Positions 32,548 through 42,302 of a DNA stretch of 64,000 bases are shown here, one piece after another. Source of the stretch: Acidimicrobiia bacterium (GTDB lineage Bacteria > Actinomycetota > Acidimicrobiia > Spongiisociales > UBA5794); assembly GCA_003235475.1 (NCBI GenBank), contig QJWC01000087.1, positions 1 to 64,000 on the forward strand. Reading direction: 5' to 3'. Positions within the stretch are counted from its first letter, which is position 1; every line of letters starts with the position of its first letter. The translations under genes and the position numbers were made by a program. The notes under the pieces are model-generated. The model did no database searches and was not told the DNA's origin. It saw only the letters and a list, made by a program, of their open reading frames with translations.

Positions 32548-33854
32548 GCCGGCGCCCGATCGTTGTCGTGCTCGGCCGACCGAACGTCGGCAAGTCCACG
32601 CTCGTCAACCGCATCATCAGGCGAAAGGCAGCCGTGACGAACCCCGAGGCCGGTGTCACGCGGGATCGGCGCCGATTCGACGCCGAGTGGGACGGCAGGG
32701 ACTTCCAGGTCATCGACACAGGAGGGTGGGAGGCGCGGCCCGGCCAGCAGCTCACCGCTGATATCAGGGAACAAGCCGAGATCGCGGTCACCGGTGCCGA
32801 TCTCGTCGTGTTCGTGGCGGACGCAACCACCGAGGTCACCGACGACGACGCAGGCGTGGCTCGCGTCCTCCAAGAGAGCGGGCTGCCGTACGTACTGGTC
32901 GCCAACAAGGCGGACTCTCCTGCGGTGGAGTCCGAGCTGACGCACCTCTGGGGGCTCGGCCTGGGAGAACCGATCCCCGTGTCCGCGCTACACGGGCGGA
33001 ACACGGGTGATCTGCTCGACCGGATCGTCAGCGCGCTGCCCGAACCCGGGGACGGGGACGACGCTCCAGACACCATCGCGAGCCTCGCGATCGTCGGGAG
33101 GCCGAACGTCGGCAAGTCAACGCTCCTGAACCGCCTCGCGGGGGAAGAGCGCGTGCTCGTGTCGGAGGTGCCCGGCACGACGCGTGACCCCATCAACGAG
33201 ATCGTGATGATCGACGGCGAGTACTTCGAGGTGATCGACACCGCCGGCATCAAGAGGCGGACCCGTATCACCGATGACACCGACTTCTACGCCGTGCTCA
33301 GGGCACACGGCATCGTGAAGCAAGCAGATGTCGTGCTCTTCATGATCGATGGGAAGAGAGGCGCGACGCACCAGGAGCAACGCCTCGCCGAGGAGATTGC
33401 AAGTGCCGGGGCCGGAATCATCCTCGTCCTCAACAAGTGGGACGACCTCACTGAGGAGGAACGACTCTTCACGGAGGACTCCGTCGCCGACCGCTTGGCT
33501 TTCATCGATTGGGCGCCGATCGTCCGGATGTCCGCAAAGACCGGCGCACGCACGCACCGCCTTCCGAAGCACATCCGCATGGTGCTGGAGAACCGCAGGC
33601 AGCACATCCCTGCAGCCGACGTCAACAAGCTCGTGCGCGGCCTCCAGCAGGCTCATCCGCCACCCGTCCGAAAGGGAAGGCGCGCCAAGATCCTCTATGC
33701 CGTGCAGGCAGAGACCGAGCCGCCCGTCTTCGTCCTCTTCGTGCGCGGCGGAGAACTCGGCCCTGACTACATTCGGTTCATCGAGAATCGAATCCGGGAG
33801 GCATACGACTTTGAGGGAACTCCCATCAGGATCAGCACGAGGAACCGCCACTGA
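32544..33854 (+). CDS. der: Ribosome biogenesis GTPase Der (EngA)
   Basis: Two G domains: LGRPNVGKSTLVNRI and VGRPNVGKSTLLNRL; KH-like C-terminus. Confidence 0.96.
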   Translation: MSRRPIVVVLGRPNVGKSTLVNRIIRRKAAVTNPEAGVTRDRRRFDAEWDGRDFQVIDTGGWEARPGQQLTADIREQAEIAVTGADLVVFVADATTEVTDDDAGVARVLQESGLPYVLVANKADSPAVESELTHLWGLGLGEPIPVSALHGRNTGDLLDRIVSALPEPGDGDDAPDTIASLAIVGRPNVGKSTLLNRLAGEERVLVSEVPGTTRDPINEIVMIDGEYFEVIDTAGIKRRTRITDDTDFYAVLRAHGIVKQADVVLFMIDGKRGATHQEQRLAEEIASAGAGIILVLNKWDDLTEEERLFTEDSVADRLAFIDWAPIVRMSAKTGARTHRLPKHIRMVLENRRQHIPAADVNKLVRGLQQAHPPPVRKGRRAKILYAVQAETEPPVFVLFVRGGELGPDYIRFIENRIREAYDFEGTPIRISTRNRH

Positions 33855-35374
33855 TGGATGAGCGGCTGACCGAGGCGACCCGCAGGGCGCGTGGGGGAGG
33901 GCCCGACCGGTACCACGACAAGCTCAAGGTCCAGGGGAAGATCTTCGTTCGCGACCGGATGGCGCTTCTCGTCGATGCGCAATCTTTCGTCGAGGACGGG
34001 CTTCTCGCCCGGAACGACGACGACGAACTTGCCGCTGACGGGGTCGTGACGGGAAGAGCCCGCATCGAGGGGCGCCCGGTGATGGTGATCGCGAACGACC
34101 CGACAGTGAAGGCCGGATCTTGGGGGCGGATCACGGTCGAGAAGATCATCAGGGCGCTCGAGGCTGCCTACGACGAGTTGCTCCCCGTCTTCTTTCTCGT
34201 CGATTCGGCCGGGGCGCGGATCACCGACCAGGTCGAGTTGTTCCCCGGTCGACGGGGTGCCGGCAAGATCTTCTACAACCAGATCCGGCTCTCGGGGCGC
34301 GTGCCGCAGATCTGCTGCCTCTTCGGGCCATCGGCCGCCGGCGGTGCCTACATACCGTCGTTCTGCGACGTGGTCGTGATGGTCGAAGGACGCGCATCCA
34401 TGTATCTCGGTTCTCCTCGGATGGCACAGATGGTCGTCGGCGAGGAGACCACGCTGGAGGCGATGGGCGGAGCAAGGATGCACTGCGAGGTATCGGGGTG
34501 CGGGGATGCGCTCGTGTCCTCGGACGAGGAAGCGATCGAGTGGGCGAAGGAGTACTTCTCATACGTCGCGGATTCCTACCGGGTGCGGCCGATCTCGTAC
34601 CAAGGAGAGGCGCCAGCATCCACCGCTGACATCTCGGCCGTGCTTCCACCGGATCCCAAGGGCGTGTACGACATGCAGGACTTCATCGACGGGCTCGTCG
34701 ACGAGGACAGCTTCTTCCCCATCAAGCACTTGTTTGCGAAGGAGGTCATCACCGGTTTCGCCCGCCTCAACGGCAATCCGATCGGGATCGTCGCGTCACA
34801 GCCGAACCACCTCGGAGGAGTCCTGTTCGTCGACTCCGCGGACAAGGCCGCGCGATTCATGTGGCTGTGCGATGCGTTCAACATCCCGCTGCTCTTCCTG
34901 GCCGATGTCCCCGGTTTCATGATCGGGTCACAGGTCGAGGCCCAGGGCATCATCCGCCACGGCGCAAAGATGCTCACCGCCATGGCAGAGTCGACCGTGC
35001 CGCGCATCTGCGTGGTGGTCCGAAAGGCGTACGGGGCCGGTTTGTACGCCTTCTCAGGCCCCGGTCTCCGCCCGGAAGCGACGATCGCGCTGCCGGGTGC
35101 GGAAATCGCCGTCATGGGGCCTGAGGCCGCGGTCAACGCCGTGTACTTCAACACGATCGAGTCGCTCGAGGAGCCGGAGCGAAGTTCCTTCATCGAGGAG
35201 AAGCGGCGAGAATATTCCGAGGATGTCGACTTGTTCCGGCTCGCCGCCGAAGGCGTGATCGACGCCGTGATCGAGCCGGTCGATCTCAGGGATGAGCTCG
35301 TGCGCCGATTTGCGATCGCGAGCGGCAAGGACCGCCTCTTCTCGGAACGCCGCCACGGCGTGCCCCCCGTGTGA
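33854..35374 (+). CDS. Acyl-CoA carboxylase carboxyltransferase subunit
   Basis: FLVDSAGARITDQVELFPGRRGAGKIFYNQ, GPSAAGGAYIPSFCD, RKAYGAGLYAFSGP. Confidence 0.9.
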   Translation: MDERLTEATRRARGGGPDRYHDKLKVQGKIFVRDRMALLVDAQSFVEDGLLARNDDDELAADGVVTGRARIEGRPVMVIANDPTVKAGSWGRITVEKIIRALEAAYDELLPVFFLVDSAGARITDQVELFPGRRGAGKIFYNQIRLSGRVPQICCLFGPSAAGGAYIPSFCDVVVMVEGRASMYLGSPRMAQMVVGEETTLEAMGGARMHCEVSGCGDALVSSDEEAIEWAKEYFSYVADSYRVRPISYQGEAPASTADISAVLPPDPKGVYDMQDFIDGLVDEDSFFPIKHLFAKEVITGFARLNGNPIGIVASQPNHLGGVLFVDSADKAARFMWLCDAFNIPLLFLADVPGFMIGSQVEAQGIIRHGAKMLTAMAESTVPRICVVVRKAYGAGLYAFSGPGLRPEATIALPGAEIAVMGPEAAVNAVYFNTIESLEEPERSSFIEEKRREYSEDVDLFRLAAEGVIDAVIEPVDLRDELVRRFAIASGKDRLFSERRHGVPPV

Positions 35375-35517
35375 ACGAGCCCGGAAACGGGTTCGTGCCG
35401 GACGGGCCGGGTCCGGAGGAGCCGGGGTGGCCGTGGAGCTTCATCCTGCTCGTCGTGGCAGGGGGCCTCTACCTCGTCTTCCGGTTCGTCGAGCTTGCCG
35501 TCAAACTGTTTCGCTAG
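35371..35517 (+). CDS. 48-aa single-TM protein, unknown function
   Basis: GTGA overlap with carboxylase stop; VNEPGNGFVPDGPGPEEPGWPWSFILLVVAGGLYLVFRFVELAVKLFR. Confidence 0.5.
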   Translation: MNEPGNGFVPDGPGPEEPGWPWSFILLVVAGGLYLVFRFVELAVKLFR

Positions 35518-35566
35518 CCATCCGACCGGGTGCTACCGGGGCGACGCCTTCTAGTCTCCATCGCTA

Positions 35567-35643
35567 CGGGCTGTGGCGCAGTCTGGCAGCGCACTGGTCT
35601 GGGGGACCAGGGGTCGCCGGTTCAAATCCGGCCAGCCCGACCA
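35567..35643 (+). tRNA. tRNA-Pro (anticodon GGG), CCA encoded
   Basis: Cloverleaf: CGGGCTG acceptor pairs CAGCCCG; anticodon stem CTGGT-CTGGGGG-ACCAG; T-arm GCCGG-TTCAAAT-CCGGC; discriminator A then CCA. Confidence 0.95.
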
Positions 35644-35704
35644 CTTCTTGACGGCGGTTCTCGTCGTTGATCTTCCTGTCATACCTGCGGGATATGTTGG
35701 GTGG

Positions 35705-37000
35705 ATGGATGCGATGACGGCGGTTCCGCCGAACATTGACTCGATGGAGCCCGGTCCCGTCCTTGCGGCGTTCCTCTCGTCGGTGGATGTGTTTGCGTTG
35801 GGTTGGGATGACCGGGTTGCGGTGTTGCGGGCGTTTGACCGGATGCGGTCCCATTATGAGGCTCAGAGACTCCGGGCGGTGTCTGGGGTGGTGGATGCCT
35901 ATGTGCGTCTCGAGGGTCTCGACGCCCACGATGCGCCGGATGCGGCGTCGGGCGAGTTGCAGGCCGCGTTGGCGCTCACTCGCCGGTCCGCAGACGTGGA
36001 AGTCGAACTGGCGATGGCGTTACGCGAGCGTCTACCAGCCGTGTGGGAATGGCTCGAGCAGGGCCGCATCGATGCACGGCGTGCGAAGGTGATCCACACC
36101 ACCACCGAACATCTCGATCCCGACACGGCTCGTGCGGTGGTGGATCGTCTGGAAGGCTCCGTGGAACGACTCACCACCTCCCAGCTCGCTGCCCGGCTCC
36201 GCAGGTACTGCTTGGACCACCACCCCGGCGACGCCCAGGACCGCTACGAACACGCCGTCGACCAGCGTCGGATCACGATCTACCCATACCCCGACGGCAC
36301 CGCAGGCATCAACGCCACCAACCTCCCTCCGGACCGTGCTTGCCAGCCAATGGATCACATCGACACATTGGCCAAGGAGATGCGCACCGACGGTGAGACC
36401 CGCACGATGGACCAACTCAGAGCCGACATCGCCCTGGCCCTGTTGAACGGAGAACACCTCACTACATCGGGCAGACAGTCGAGTGGTGTCATCGAACTGC
36501 GCACCGACCTCGAGACGCTCGCCGGGCTCGCCCACCATGCTGGCGAGATCAACGGGTTCGGCCCGGTGATCGCCGACATCGCGCGCAAGATCGCAGACGA
36601 CAGCCACGATGCCGAGTGGCGCTGGACGATCACGGACACCGAAACGGATCAGCCGCTCGTGACGGGCACGACACGCAGACGCCCCGATGTTCGACGTCGG
36701 CTTCCTTCTGCCCAACAGCGCCGTGCCGTACAGGTTCGTGACCTCACGTGCGTGTTCATGGGGTGCCGGATGCCGGCCTCCGACTGTGACGTCGACCACA
36801 CCGTCGCATACGAGGATGGCGGTCCCACGACCATCGAGAACACGGCGGCGCTTTGCCGCTACCACCACCACCGGATGAAACACCGAGGGGGCTGGCGATA
36901 CCGCCGCCTGCGCACCGGTGCATACGAGTGGCGCAGTCCTCTCGGACCGGCGTACATCAACACAGAGCCCGAGCGGCAGGTGATCGTGGCGCCACCGTAA
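35705..37000 (+). CDS. HNH endonuclease, DUF222/13E12-repeat family
   Basis: N-terminal DUF222-like domain and C-terminal DLTCVFMGCRMPASDCDVDHTVAYEDGGPTTIENTAALCRYHHHRMKH; in-frame start at 35573 lies within tRNA so 35705 preferred. Confidence 0.85.
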   Translation: MDAMTAVPPNIDSMEPGPVLAAFLSSVDVFALGWDDRVAVLRAFDRMRSHYEAQRLRAVSGVVDAYVRLEGLDAHDAPDAASGELQAALALTRRSADVEVELAMALRERLPAVWEWLEQGRIDARRAKVIHTTTEHLDPDTARAVVDRLEGSVERLTTSQLAARLRRYCLDHHPGDAQDRYEHAVDQRRITIYPYPDGTAGINATNLPPDRACQPMDHIDTLAKEMRTDGETRTMDQLRADIALALLNGEHLTTSGRQSSGVIELRTDLETLAGLAHHAGEINGFGPVIADIARKIADDSHDAEWRWTITDTETDQPLVTGTTRRRPDVRRRLPSAQQRRAVQVRDLTCVFMGCRMPASDCDVDHTVAYEDGGPTTIENTAALCRYHHHRMKHRGGWRYRRLRTGAYEWRSPLGPAYINTEPERQVIVAPP

Positions 37001-37014
37001 TGCGGCGCGCTGAC

Positions 37015-37632
37015 TCAGTTGGCAGACAAATCGGGGGAGTTCCAGCGATTGCGGTGGAGTTGTTCCTCGAGTGGGCGGCGGCGCCTCGTGGTGCCCGATC
37101 CGATTGGGCGCTCATGGTCCGAGCGGTATCCCAGGCCGACGACGCCGACCTGATGGCATCGATCCGGCACCCCGAATGCGGCGCGGACCTCGGCTTCGCC
37201 GCGGCTGATGCCGAAGATCCACGTGTCGAGCCCTTCGTTGATCGCCGCGAACTGCAACGCCATGGCAGCCATACCCCCATCGACGTCCCAGAACTTCACG
37301 GGCCACGCAGCGGCGTTGTCCAGTCCGAAGGCGATCTTGTCCTCAGCCGAGTACCGCGCGAGGTACCGCTCAGGATCCGACCAGACGATCACGAGACACG
37401 GCGGCGTGTCGACGCCTTCGGGCAGCTCGTACCCGTCGTCCGTGGTGAGGTCCCAGTACGTCGCGACGGCAGCCGGGTCGTCGAGCACGAGGAACTCGGT
37501 GCCCTGCGAGAACCCGGCGGTCGGGGAACGGCGCGCGATGTCGACGATGCGGTCGAGAACCTCGGGCGGCGGAATGTCCCTTCGGTAACTCCGAATGCTG
37601 CGACGACGGCGAATGATGTCGGAGAAGTCCAT
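37015..37632 (-). CDS. Nitroreductase family protein
   Basis: MDFSDIIRRRRSIRSYRRDIPPPEVLDRIVDIARRSPTAGFSQG. Confidence 0.88.
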   Translation of the reverse strand: MDFSDIIRRRRSIRSYRRDIPPPEVLDRIVDIARRSPTAGFSQGTEFLVLDDPAAVATYWDLTTDDGYELPEGVDTPPCLVIVWSDPERYLARYSAEDKIAFGLDNAAAWPVKFWDVDGGMAAMALQFAAINEGLDTWIFGISRGEAEVRAAFGVPDRCHQVGVVGLGYRSDHERPIGSGTTRRRRPLEEQLHRNRWNSPDLSAN

Positions 37633-37720
37633 CCGGCGACTCTAGGTACAACCCCGCGCCCGTGTGCATGGGAACCTCGCACGCCGAATCGACGTTGACT
37701 GGGTACCCCGGGGAGGGAAC

Positions 37721-38311
37721 GTGGAGCGCATTCGGCGGTACAAATGGCTGATCATCGCGGGAGGTACGGCCCTCGCGCTCGTCGCATTTCTGCTGTTCCG
37801 CCCGGACAAGCTCTTCGTCGACGACGTGGTCGACGAGTCGCTCGCTGATGCGTTCACCACGACGTCGACGACTCTCGTGTCGAACGCACCGGAGAACCCG
37901 GCGACGACGACCGGGCCCACGAACGACACCCCGACGTCCGGGGAGGTCTCGACGACAACCACCCAGCCAGCAGCCAGCGAACCTGAAGCGATCGCAACGG
38001 GCTCCTGGGTAGGGATCGATCATTCGGCAGTCGGGACGGCAACGGTGTATGAGTTCGATGGCGAATACATCCTCCGATTCGAGGACGACACGGACATCCA
38101 GAACGGACCGGATCTCTACGTGTGGGTCCTCCCCGGCACCGAGTTCACCGGGGCGATTCCCGACGAATATCTCGACCTCGGCAAGATCAAGGGCAATGTC
38201 GGCGGTCAGAACTACGAACTCCCGGACTCCTTCGACCCGGAGGTCCACGGAACGGTCCTCGTCTGGTGTCTTCGCTTTTCGGTTCCGTTCGCTGCGGCCA
38301 GCCTCGCGTAG
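37721..38311 (+). CDS. Membrane-anchored DM13-domain protein
   Basis: Signal anchor, Thr-rich linker, then GSWVGIDHSAVGTATVYE...NGPDLYVWVLP...YLDLGKIKGNVGGQNYELPDSFDPEVHGTVLVWCLRFSVPFAAASL; GTG with GGGAGGG upstream. Confidence 0.78.
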   Translation: MERIRRYKWLIIAGGTALALVAFLLFRPDKLFVDDVVDESLADAFTTTSTTLVSNAPENPATTTGPTNDTPTSGEVSTTTTQPAASEPEAIATGSWVGIDHSAVGTATVYEFDGEYILRFEDDTDIQNGPDLYVWVLPGTEFTGAIPDEYLDLGKIKGNVGGQNYELPDSFDPEVHGTVLVWCLRFSVPFAAASLA

Positions 38312-38354
38312 TCGTCGGGGGGCGCAGACGGAAGCGCGACGCTATCTTCGCCAC

Positions 38355-38696
38355 ATGGAAGCGACACTCGACCATCTCTACCGCGAGACCCATCACTGGG
38401 ACTCTTCCGTTGCCTTCTGGGCGAACCTCGGGTACGGCTTCGCCGAACAATGGGGGAGCGAACCACACCGCGCCGGCAGGTTGACGAACGGCACGACCAG
38501 CATCGTGCTCGCGGAGGTACCCGAGGACACCCAACCCGACAGCGTCGCGTTTCTGTCATCGGGGAACCTGGAAGACGTTGCGGAAGCAACGAACGGCAAC
38601 ATCGTGGAGACCCACTGGGGCACACGCATGATCTCCCTGAAGGACCCTGAAGGACGGACGGTCAACGTCGAAGCGCGATCCGGGGAGGACTCGTGA
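38355..38696 (+). CDS. VOC/glyoxalase-like family protein
   Basis: DSSVAFWANLGYGFAEQWG ... MISLKDPEGRTVNVEA. Confidence 0.72.
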   Translation: MEATLDHLYRETHHWDSSVAFWANLGYGFAEQWGSEPHRAGRLTNGTTSIVLAEVPEDTQPDSVAFLSSGNLEDVAEATNGNIVETHWGTRMISLKDPEGRTVNVEARSGEDS

Positions 38697-39100
38697 GGCT
38701 CACATCTGCAATGCTCGCCGACTCCGCCCAGGTGCAGAGTGGCAAGCTCTTCGTCCTCGGAGGCGGTTTCGACACCATCTCCGTTCGTTCCGTCCCTGCC
38801 GTACACCGCTCCCTGAGCCTCGCGATGGTCGCCGAGGTCGAACCTGAAGAGCGCCAACGCGACCTCGAACTCGGCATCAAGCTCATCGACGAGGACGGAA
38901 ACGACATCGGCGTCGAGGCCAAGGGGAAGCTGCGGGTCGGTGCGCCACCCAACCTTCCTCCCGGTTCGGCGAGCATCGTCCCCATCGTCAGCCCGTTTCA
39001 CAACATCACGTTCCCCGAGGCGAAGGGGTACACCTTCGTCGTCTCGCTGAACGAGGTCGAACTCGCCCGCGTCGCGTTCCGGGTGGTCGCAGCGCAGTGA
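38693..39100 (+). CDS. Conserved hypothetical protein (DUF6941-like)
   Basis: ADSAQVQSGKLFVLGGGFDTISVRSVPAVHRSLSLAMVAEV; GTGA overlaps on both sides. Confidence 0.55.
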   Translation: MRLTSAMLADSAQVQSGKLFVLGGGFDTISVRSVPAVHRSLSLAMVAEVEPEERQRDLELGIKLIDEDGNDIGVEAKGKLRVGAPPNLPPGSASIVPIVSPFHNITFPEAKGYTFVVSLNEVELARVAFRVVAAQ

Positions 39101-39648
39101 TCAAGGATCTCTGGAACGTCCCGAACGTCGTTTCACTCCTCAGGCTTGCGCTCATCCCCGGATTTGTCTGGTTGGTCGCTGCAGGGGAACACGGCTGGGC
39201 CGGCGTCCTTCTCGGGGTGATCGGCGCAACGGATTGGGTCGACGGATACCTGGCTCGGAGACTCGACCAGGTCACGGAGATCGGCAAGTTCCTCGACCCG
39301 CTTGCCGATCGCATTGCCGTCATCGTGGCCGTCATCGCCGGGCTTGCGTCCGGGGTGCTCCCGTCCTGGTTCGCCATCACCCTGATCGTTCGTGAGGCTC
39401 TCATGGCGGTGGGAGCTGCGTACGGTTGGTCGAAGGGTGTGACGAGACTGGACGTCAGATGGATCGGGAAGGCAGCGACCATGGCCGTCTACATGTCGGT
39501 CGGCTTCTTCTACATCGGGCGCGGCTTCGATGTGGACGCGGTGGTCGCTGCCGCCTACGTGTTCGGCCTCCCCGGGCTGATCCTCTACTACGTCGTCGGC
39601 ATTCAGTACTTCGGCGACATGAAGAAGGCGATTTCCGTCGCAAACTAG
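39097..39648 (+). CDS. pgsA: CDP-alcohol phosphatidyltransferase (PgsA-like)
   Basis: NVPNVVSLLRLALIP, GATDWVDGYLARRLDQVTEIGKFLDPLADRI. Confidence 0.88.
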   Translation: MIKDLWNVPNVVSLLRLALIPGFVWLVAAGEHGWAGVLLGVIGATDWVDGYLARRLDQVTEIGKFLDPLADRIAVIVAVIAGLASGVLPSWFAITLIVREALMAVGAAYGWSKGVTRLDVRWIGKAATMAVYMSVGFFYIGRGFDVDAVVAAAYVFGLPGLILYYVVGIQYFGDMKKAISVAN

Positions 39649-39675
39649 GATGTCGGGACCCAATCGGAGGACACG

Positions 39676-40056
39676 TTGAACTACCCGGAAGACCTCAAGT
39701 ACGCCGAGAACCACGAGTGGGCTCGGCTCGAAGCCGACAACCGAGTCCGCATGGGTATCTCGGACTACGCGCAGGATGCACTCGGCGACGTCGTGTACGT
39801 CGAACTCCCGGAACTCGGCGCAAAGGTCGCACAAGGGGACCCGTTCTCCGAGGTCGAGTCGACCAAATCCCTCTCCGACGTGTACGCCCCTGTCTCCGGA
39901 TCCATCGTCGAGGTCAATGACGCCCTCGAAGACCATCCCGAGCTCGTCAACGCATCCCCCTACGGTGACGGCTGGTTCTGTGTGATCGCGGCGGACGATC
40001 CATCCGAACTCGACAGCCTCATGGACCAAGCCGCCTACGCCGCGACCCTCGACTGA
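39676..40056 (+). CDS. gcvH: Glycine cleavage system H protein
   Basis: TTG start; DVVYVELPELGAKVAQGDPFSEVESTKSLSDVYAPVSG lipoyl-lysine motif. Confidence 0.94.
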   Translation: MNYPEDLKYAENHEWARLEADNRVRMGISDYAQDALGDVVYVELPELGAKVAQGDPFSEVESTKSLSDVYAPVSGSIVEVNDALEDHPELVNASPYGDGWFCVIAADDPSELDSLMDQAAYAATLD

Positions 40057-40115
40057 TTCTCGCCCCTCGGATAACACTCGACCACAACTTGAGGGTTCGC
40101 GAGTACCATGAACCC

Positions 40116-40526
40116 ATGGCTGATGACGCGCGGAAAGATGCGGTCGAGATCGAGCAGGAACCCACTGTCTCATGGGAGCCGGGGCTACCGGACCCGGACG
40201 CACCCGCGGGCGGCAAGGTCGAGGGAGCATTCTCTTGGGCCTTGACGATCGAGGGCGGGCCGCAGACCGGGCTCACCTATGTGCTCGGCCCAGGCAACAC
40301 CGTCGCCGGTCGATCGGGAGAGGCCGAGATCTTTCTCGCCGATGTCACCGTGTCACGAGAGCATGCGCGGTTTTCCGTCGACTCCATGGGCCTCTCGGTT
40401 GCCGATCTCGGGTCGACGAACGGCACGTACGTGAACGGGCGCCGACACGAAGCCGGGATGCTCAACGAGGGGGACGAGTTGATGATCGGTCGATTCCACC
40501 TCCGGGTGTCAAAGGGCCATGGCTGA
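40116..40526 (+). CDS. garA: FHA-domain protein, GarA homologue
   Basis: TVAGRSGEAEIFLADVTVSREHARF...GSTNGTYVNGR; between gcvH and merR as in mycobacteria. Confidence 0.82.
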   Translation: MADDARKDAVEIEQEPTVSWEPGLPDPDAPAGGKVEGAFSWALTIEGGPQTGLTYVLGPGNTVAGRSGEAEIFLADVTVSREHARFSVDSMGLSVADLGSTNGTYVNGRRHEAGMLNEGDELMIGRFHLRVSKGHG

Positions 40527-41238
40527 GCTCAGAGCCGTCGGCAGCCCGACCAGGCGGACACACTCGATCGGCCAGGTGATCAACCTCCTCCGGGACGAGT
40601 TCCCCGATGTCTCCGTCTCCAAGATCCGTTTCCTCGAGACAAAGGGCCTCGTCCGACCGGACCGGTCGGCATCCGGATATCGCATGTTCACGGACGAGGA
40701 CGTCCAACGGATCCAGTACATCCTGTCCGAACAGCGTGATCACTACCTGCCGCTCAAGGTCATCAAGTCGAAGCTGTCGGCGTGGGAACACGGCGACGAG
40801 TCTCCGGTGGCGCCCGACGGCGGCCCGCCTCCCGAGGCCTACTTCGCATCATCTGGCGTCAGCCTCTCAGCGTCCGAGATCGCACGCTCGTCTGGACTGT
40901 CGAGGGAGCAGCTCGCATCGGTGGTCGACGAGGGGCTCCTGAGACCGACCATGCTGCCTGACGGTTCGCAGGTCTTCACCGACGCAGACCTCCAGATCGC
41001 GAGGGGCGTGCACCGGCTCTTGTCACGCGGTCTCGAGCCGCGCCACCTGCGATCGCTGCGGCTCAGCGCCGACAAACAGGTGGACCTTCTCGGGCAGCTC
41101 GTCGCTCCGATGCTGCGGCATCGGAATCCCGACAACCAGCGGAGGTCCGCCGAGATCCTCGCGGACACGGCACAGGCGTCTGCGCACATCCAGGAAACCA
41201 TCGTGCGCAGTAGGCTTCGCAAACTACTCGAGCACTGA
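40519..41238 (+). CDS. MerR family transcriptional regulator
   Basis: YSIGQVINLLRDEFPDVSVSKIRFLETKGLVRPDRSASGYRMF-like HTH; downstream of garA. Confidence 0.88.
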   Translation: MAELRAVGSPTRRTHSIGQVINLLRDEFPDVSVSKIRFLETKGLVRPDRSASGYRMFTDEDVQRIQYILSEQRDHYLPLKVIKSKLSAWEHGDESPVAPDGGPPPEAYFASSGVSLSASEIARSSGLSREQLASVVDEGLLRPTMLPDGSQVFTDADLQIARGVHRLLSRGLEPRHLRSLRLSADKQVDLLGQLVAPMLRHRNPDNQRRSAEILADTAQASAHIQETIVRSRLRKLLEH

Positions 41239-42302
41239 TGTTTGGTACCTCCCTCGTCTCCCTCACCCTTGTCGCGTCGTCATTGACGCTGCCGCTCGGC
41301 ACAGCGCCGCGCAGCGTCGATGTCGCACCGCCCCCCACGCTCACCGCTGAGCGATGGATCGTCTACGACGCGGACGCCGACGTGGTCCTGGCATCGTGGA
41401 ACGCCAACGATCAGGCATCGATGGCGTCCGTGACCAAGGTCATGACGGCGATGATCGTCATCGACAACGCGGATCTCAGCGAGCTCGTCACCGTCCCCGG
41501 ATTCGCCGTGAACAGCCGCGGGTCCGTCGCTGGCCTCGTCGCCGGCGAGCGGCTCACGGTCAGTGACCTCCTCATCGCCATGCTCGTCCGCAGCGGCAAT
41601 GACGCCGCGATCACCCTCGCCAACCACGTCGGAGGCGGCAGCACAGAGGCGTTCGTCGCGAAGATGAATGCGCGGGCTCAACAGCTCGGGATGACGAACA
41701 CACACTTCGCCAATCCGAATGGCCTCGACGAGGAACGCCACTACTCGACGGCTCGCGATCTCCTCACCCTCATCATCGCGTCCCAGGAATACCCGGATAT
41801 CGCGAGGTTGGCCCGCATCAAGGTGGTCAGCATGCCTCCGGACCCCACCGGCAAGGCGCGGCTCTTCACGAACACCAACAAGCTGCTCGGCACCTATCCG
41901 GGGAACATCGGGCTCAAGACTGGTGACACGCCGTGGGCAGACAAGGTCTTCCTCGGTGTCACAGAGCGTGCCGGAAGACGCATCTACTCGGTCGTCATGC
42001 ACAGCGACGACCATTTCGCGGACACGCGGGCGCTCGTCGAGTGGGCCTTCAGCACCTATTCGGTTCGCGATCGACTCCTCAGACCGCTGTACAGCGAGAT
42101 CGGTGGCGGGGGAGGCGCCTATCCGAAGCCCGACCTGTCCGAAAGCCACGAGCGCCGCCTCTTCGCCATGCCGCCTCTCGATGACGGCCGCTGGCGCACC
42201 TCATCGCTCGGTGACCTGCCGAAGGCCGGTGAGATCGGCCGATGGATAAGAGAGGCGCTTCCGGAGGTCGCAGGCGGGGCCGCGGGCGGCGACGATGGAT
42301 AG
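41238..42302 (+). CDS. D-alanyl-D-alanine carboxypeptidase (S11 family)
   Basis: ASMASVTKVMTAMIV, VRSGNDAAITLANHVGG, GLKTGDT. Confidence 0.9.
   Translation: MFGTSLVSLTLVASSLTLPLGTAPRSVDVAPPPTLTAERWIVYDADADVVLASWNANDQASMASVTKVMTAMIVIDNADLSELVTVPGFAVNSRGSVAGLVAGERLTVSDLLIAMLVRSGNDAAITLANHVGGGSTEAFVAKMNARAQQLGMTNTHFANPNGLDEERHYSTARDLLTLIIASQEYPDIARLARIKVVSMPPDPTGKARLFTNTNKLLGTYPGNIGLKTGDTPWADKVFLGVTERAGRRIYSVVMHSDDHFADTRALVEWAFSTYSVRDRLLRPLYSEIGGGGGAYPKPDLSESHERRLFAMPPLDDGRWRTSSLGDLPKAGEIGRWIREALPEVAGGAAGGDDG

Noticed and set aside
35573-35704. Upstream extension of the HNH ORF into the tRNA
   Set aside because: Start codon would lie inside the tRNA-Pro gene; ATG 35705 is the reasonable start
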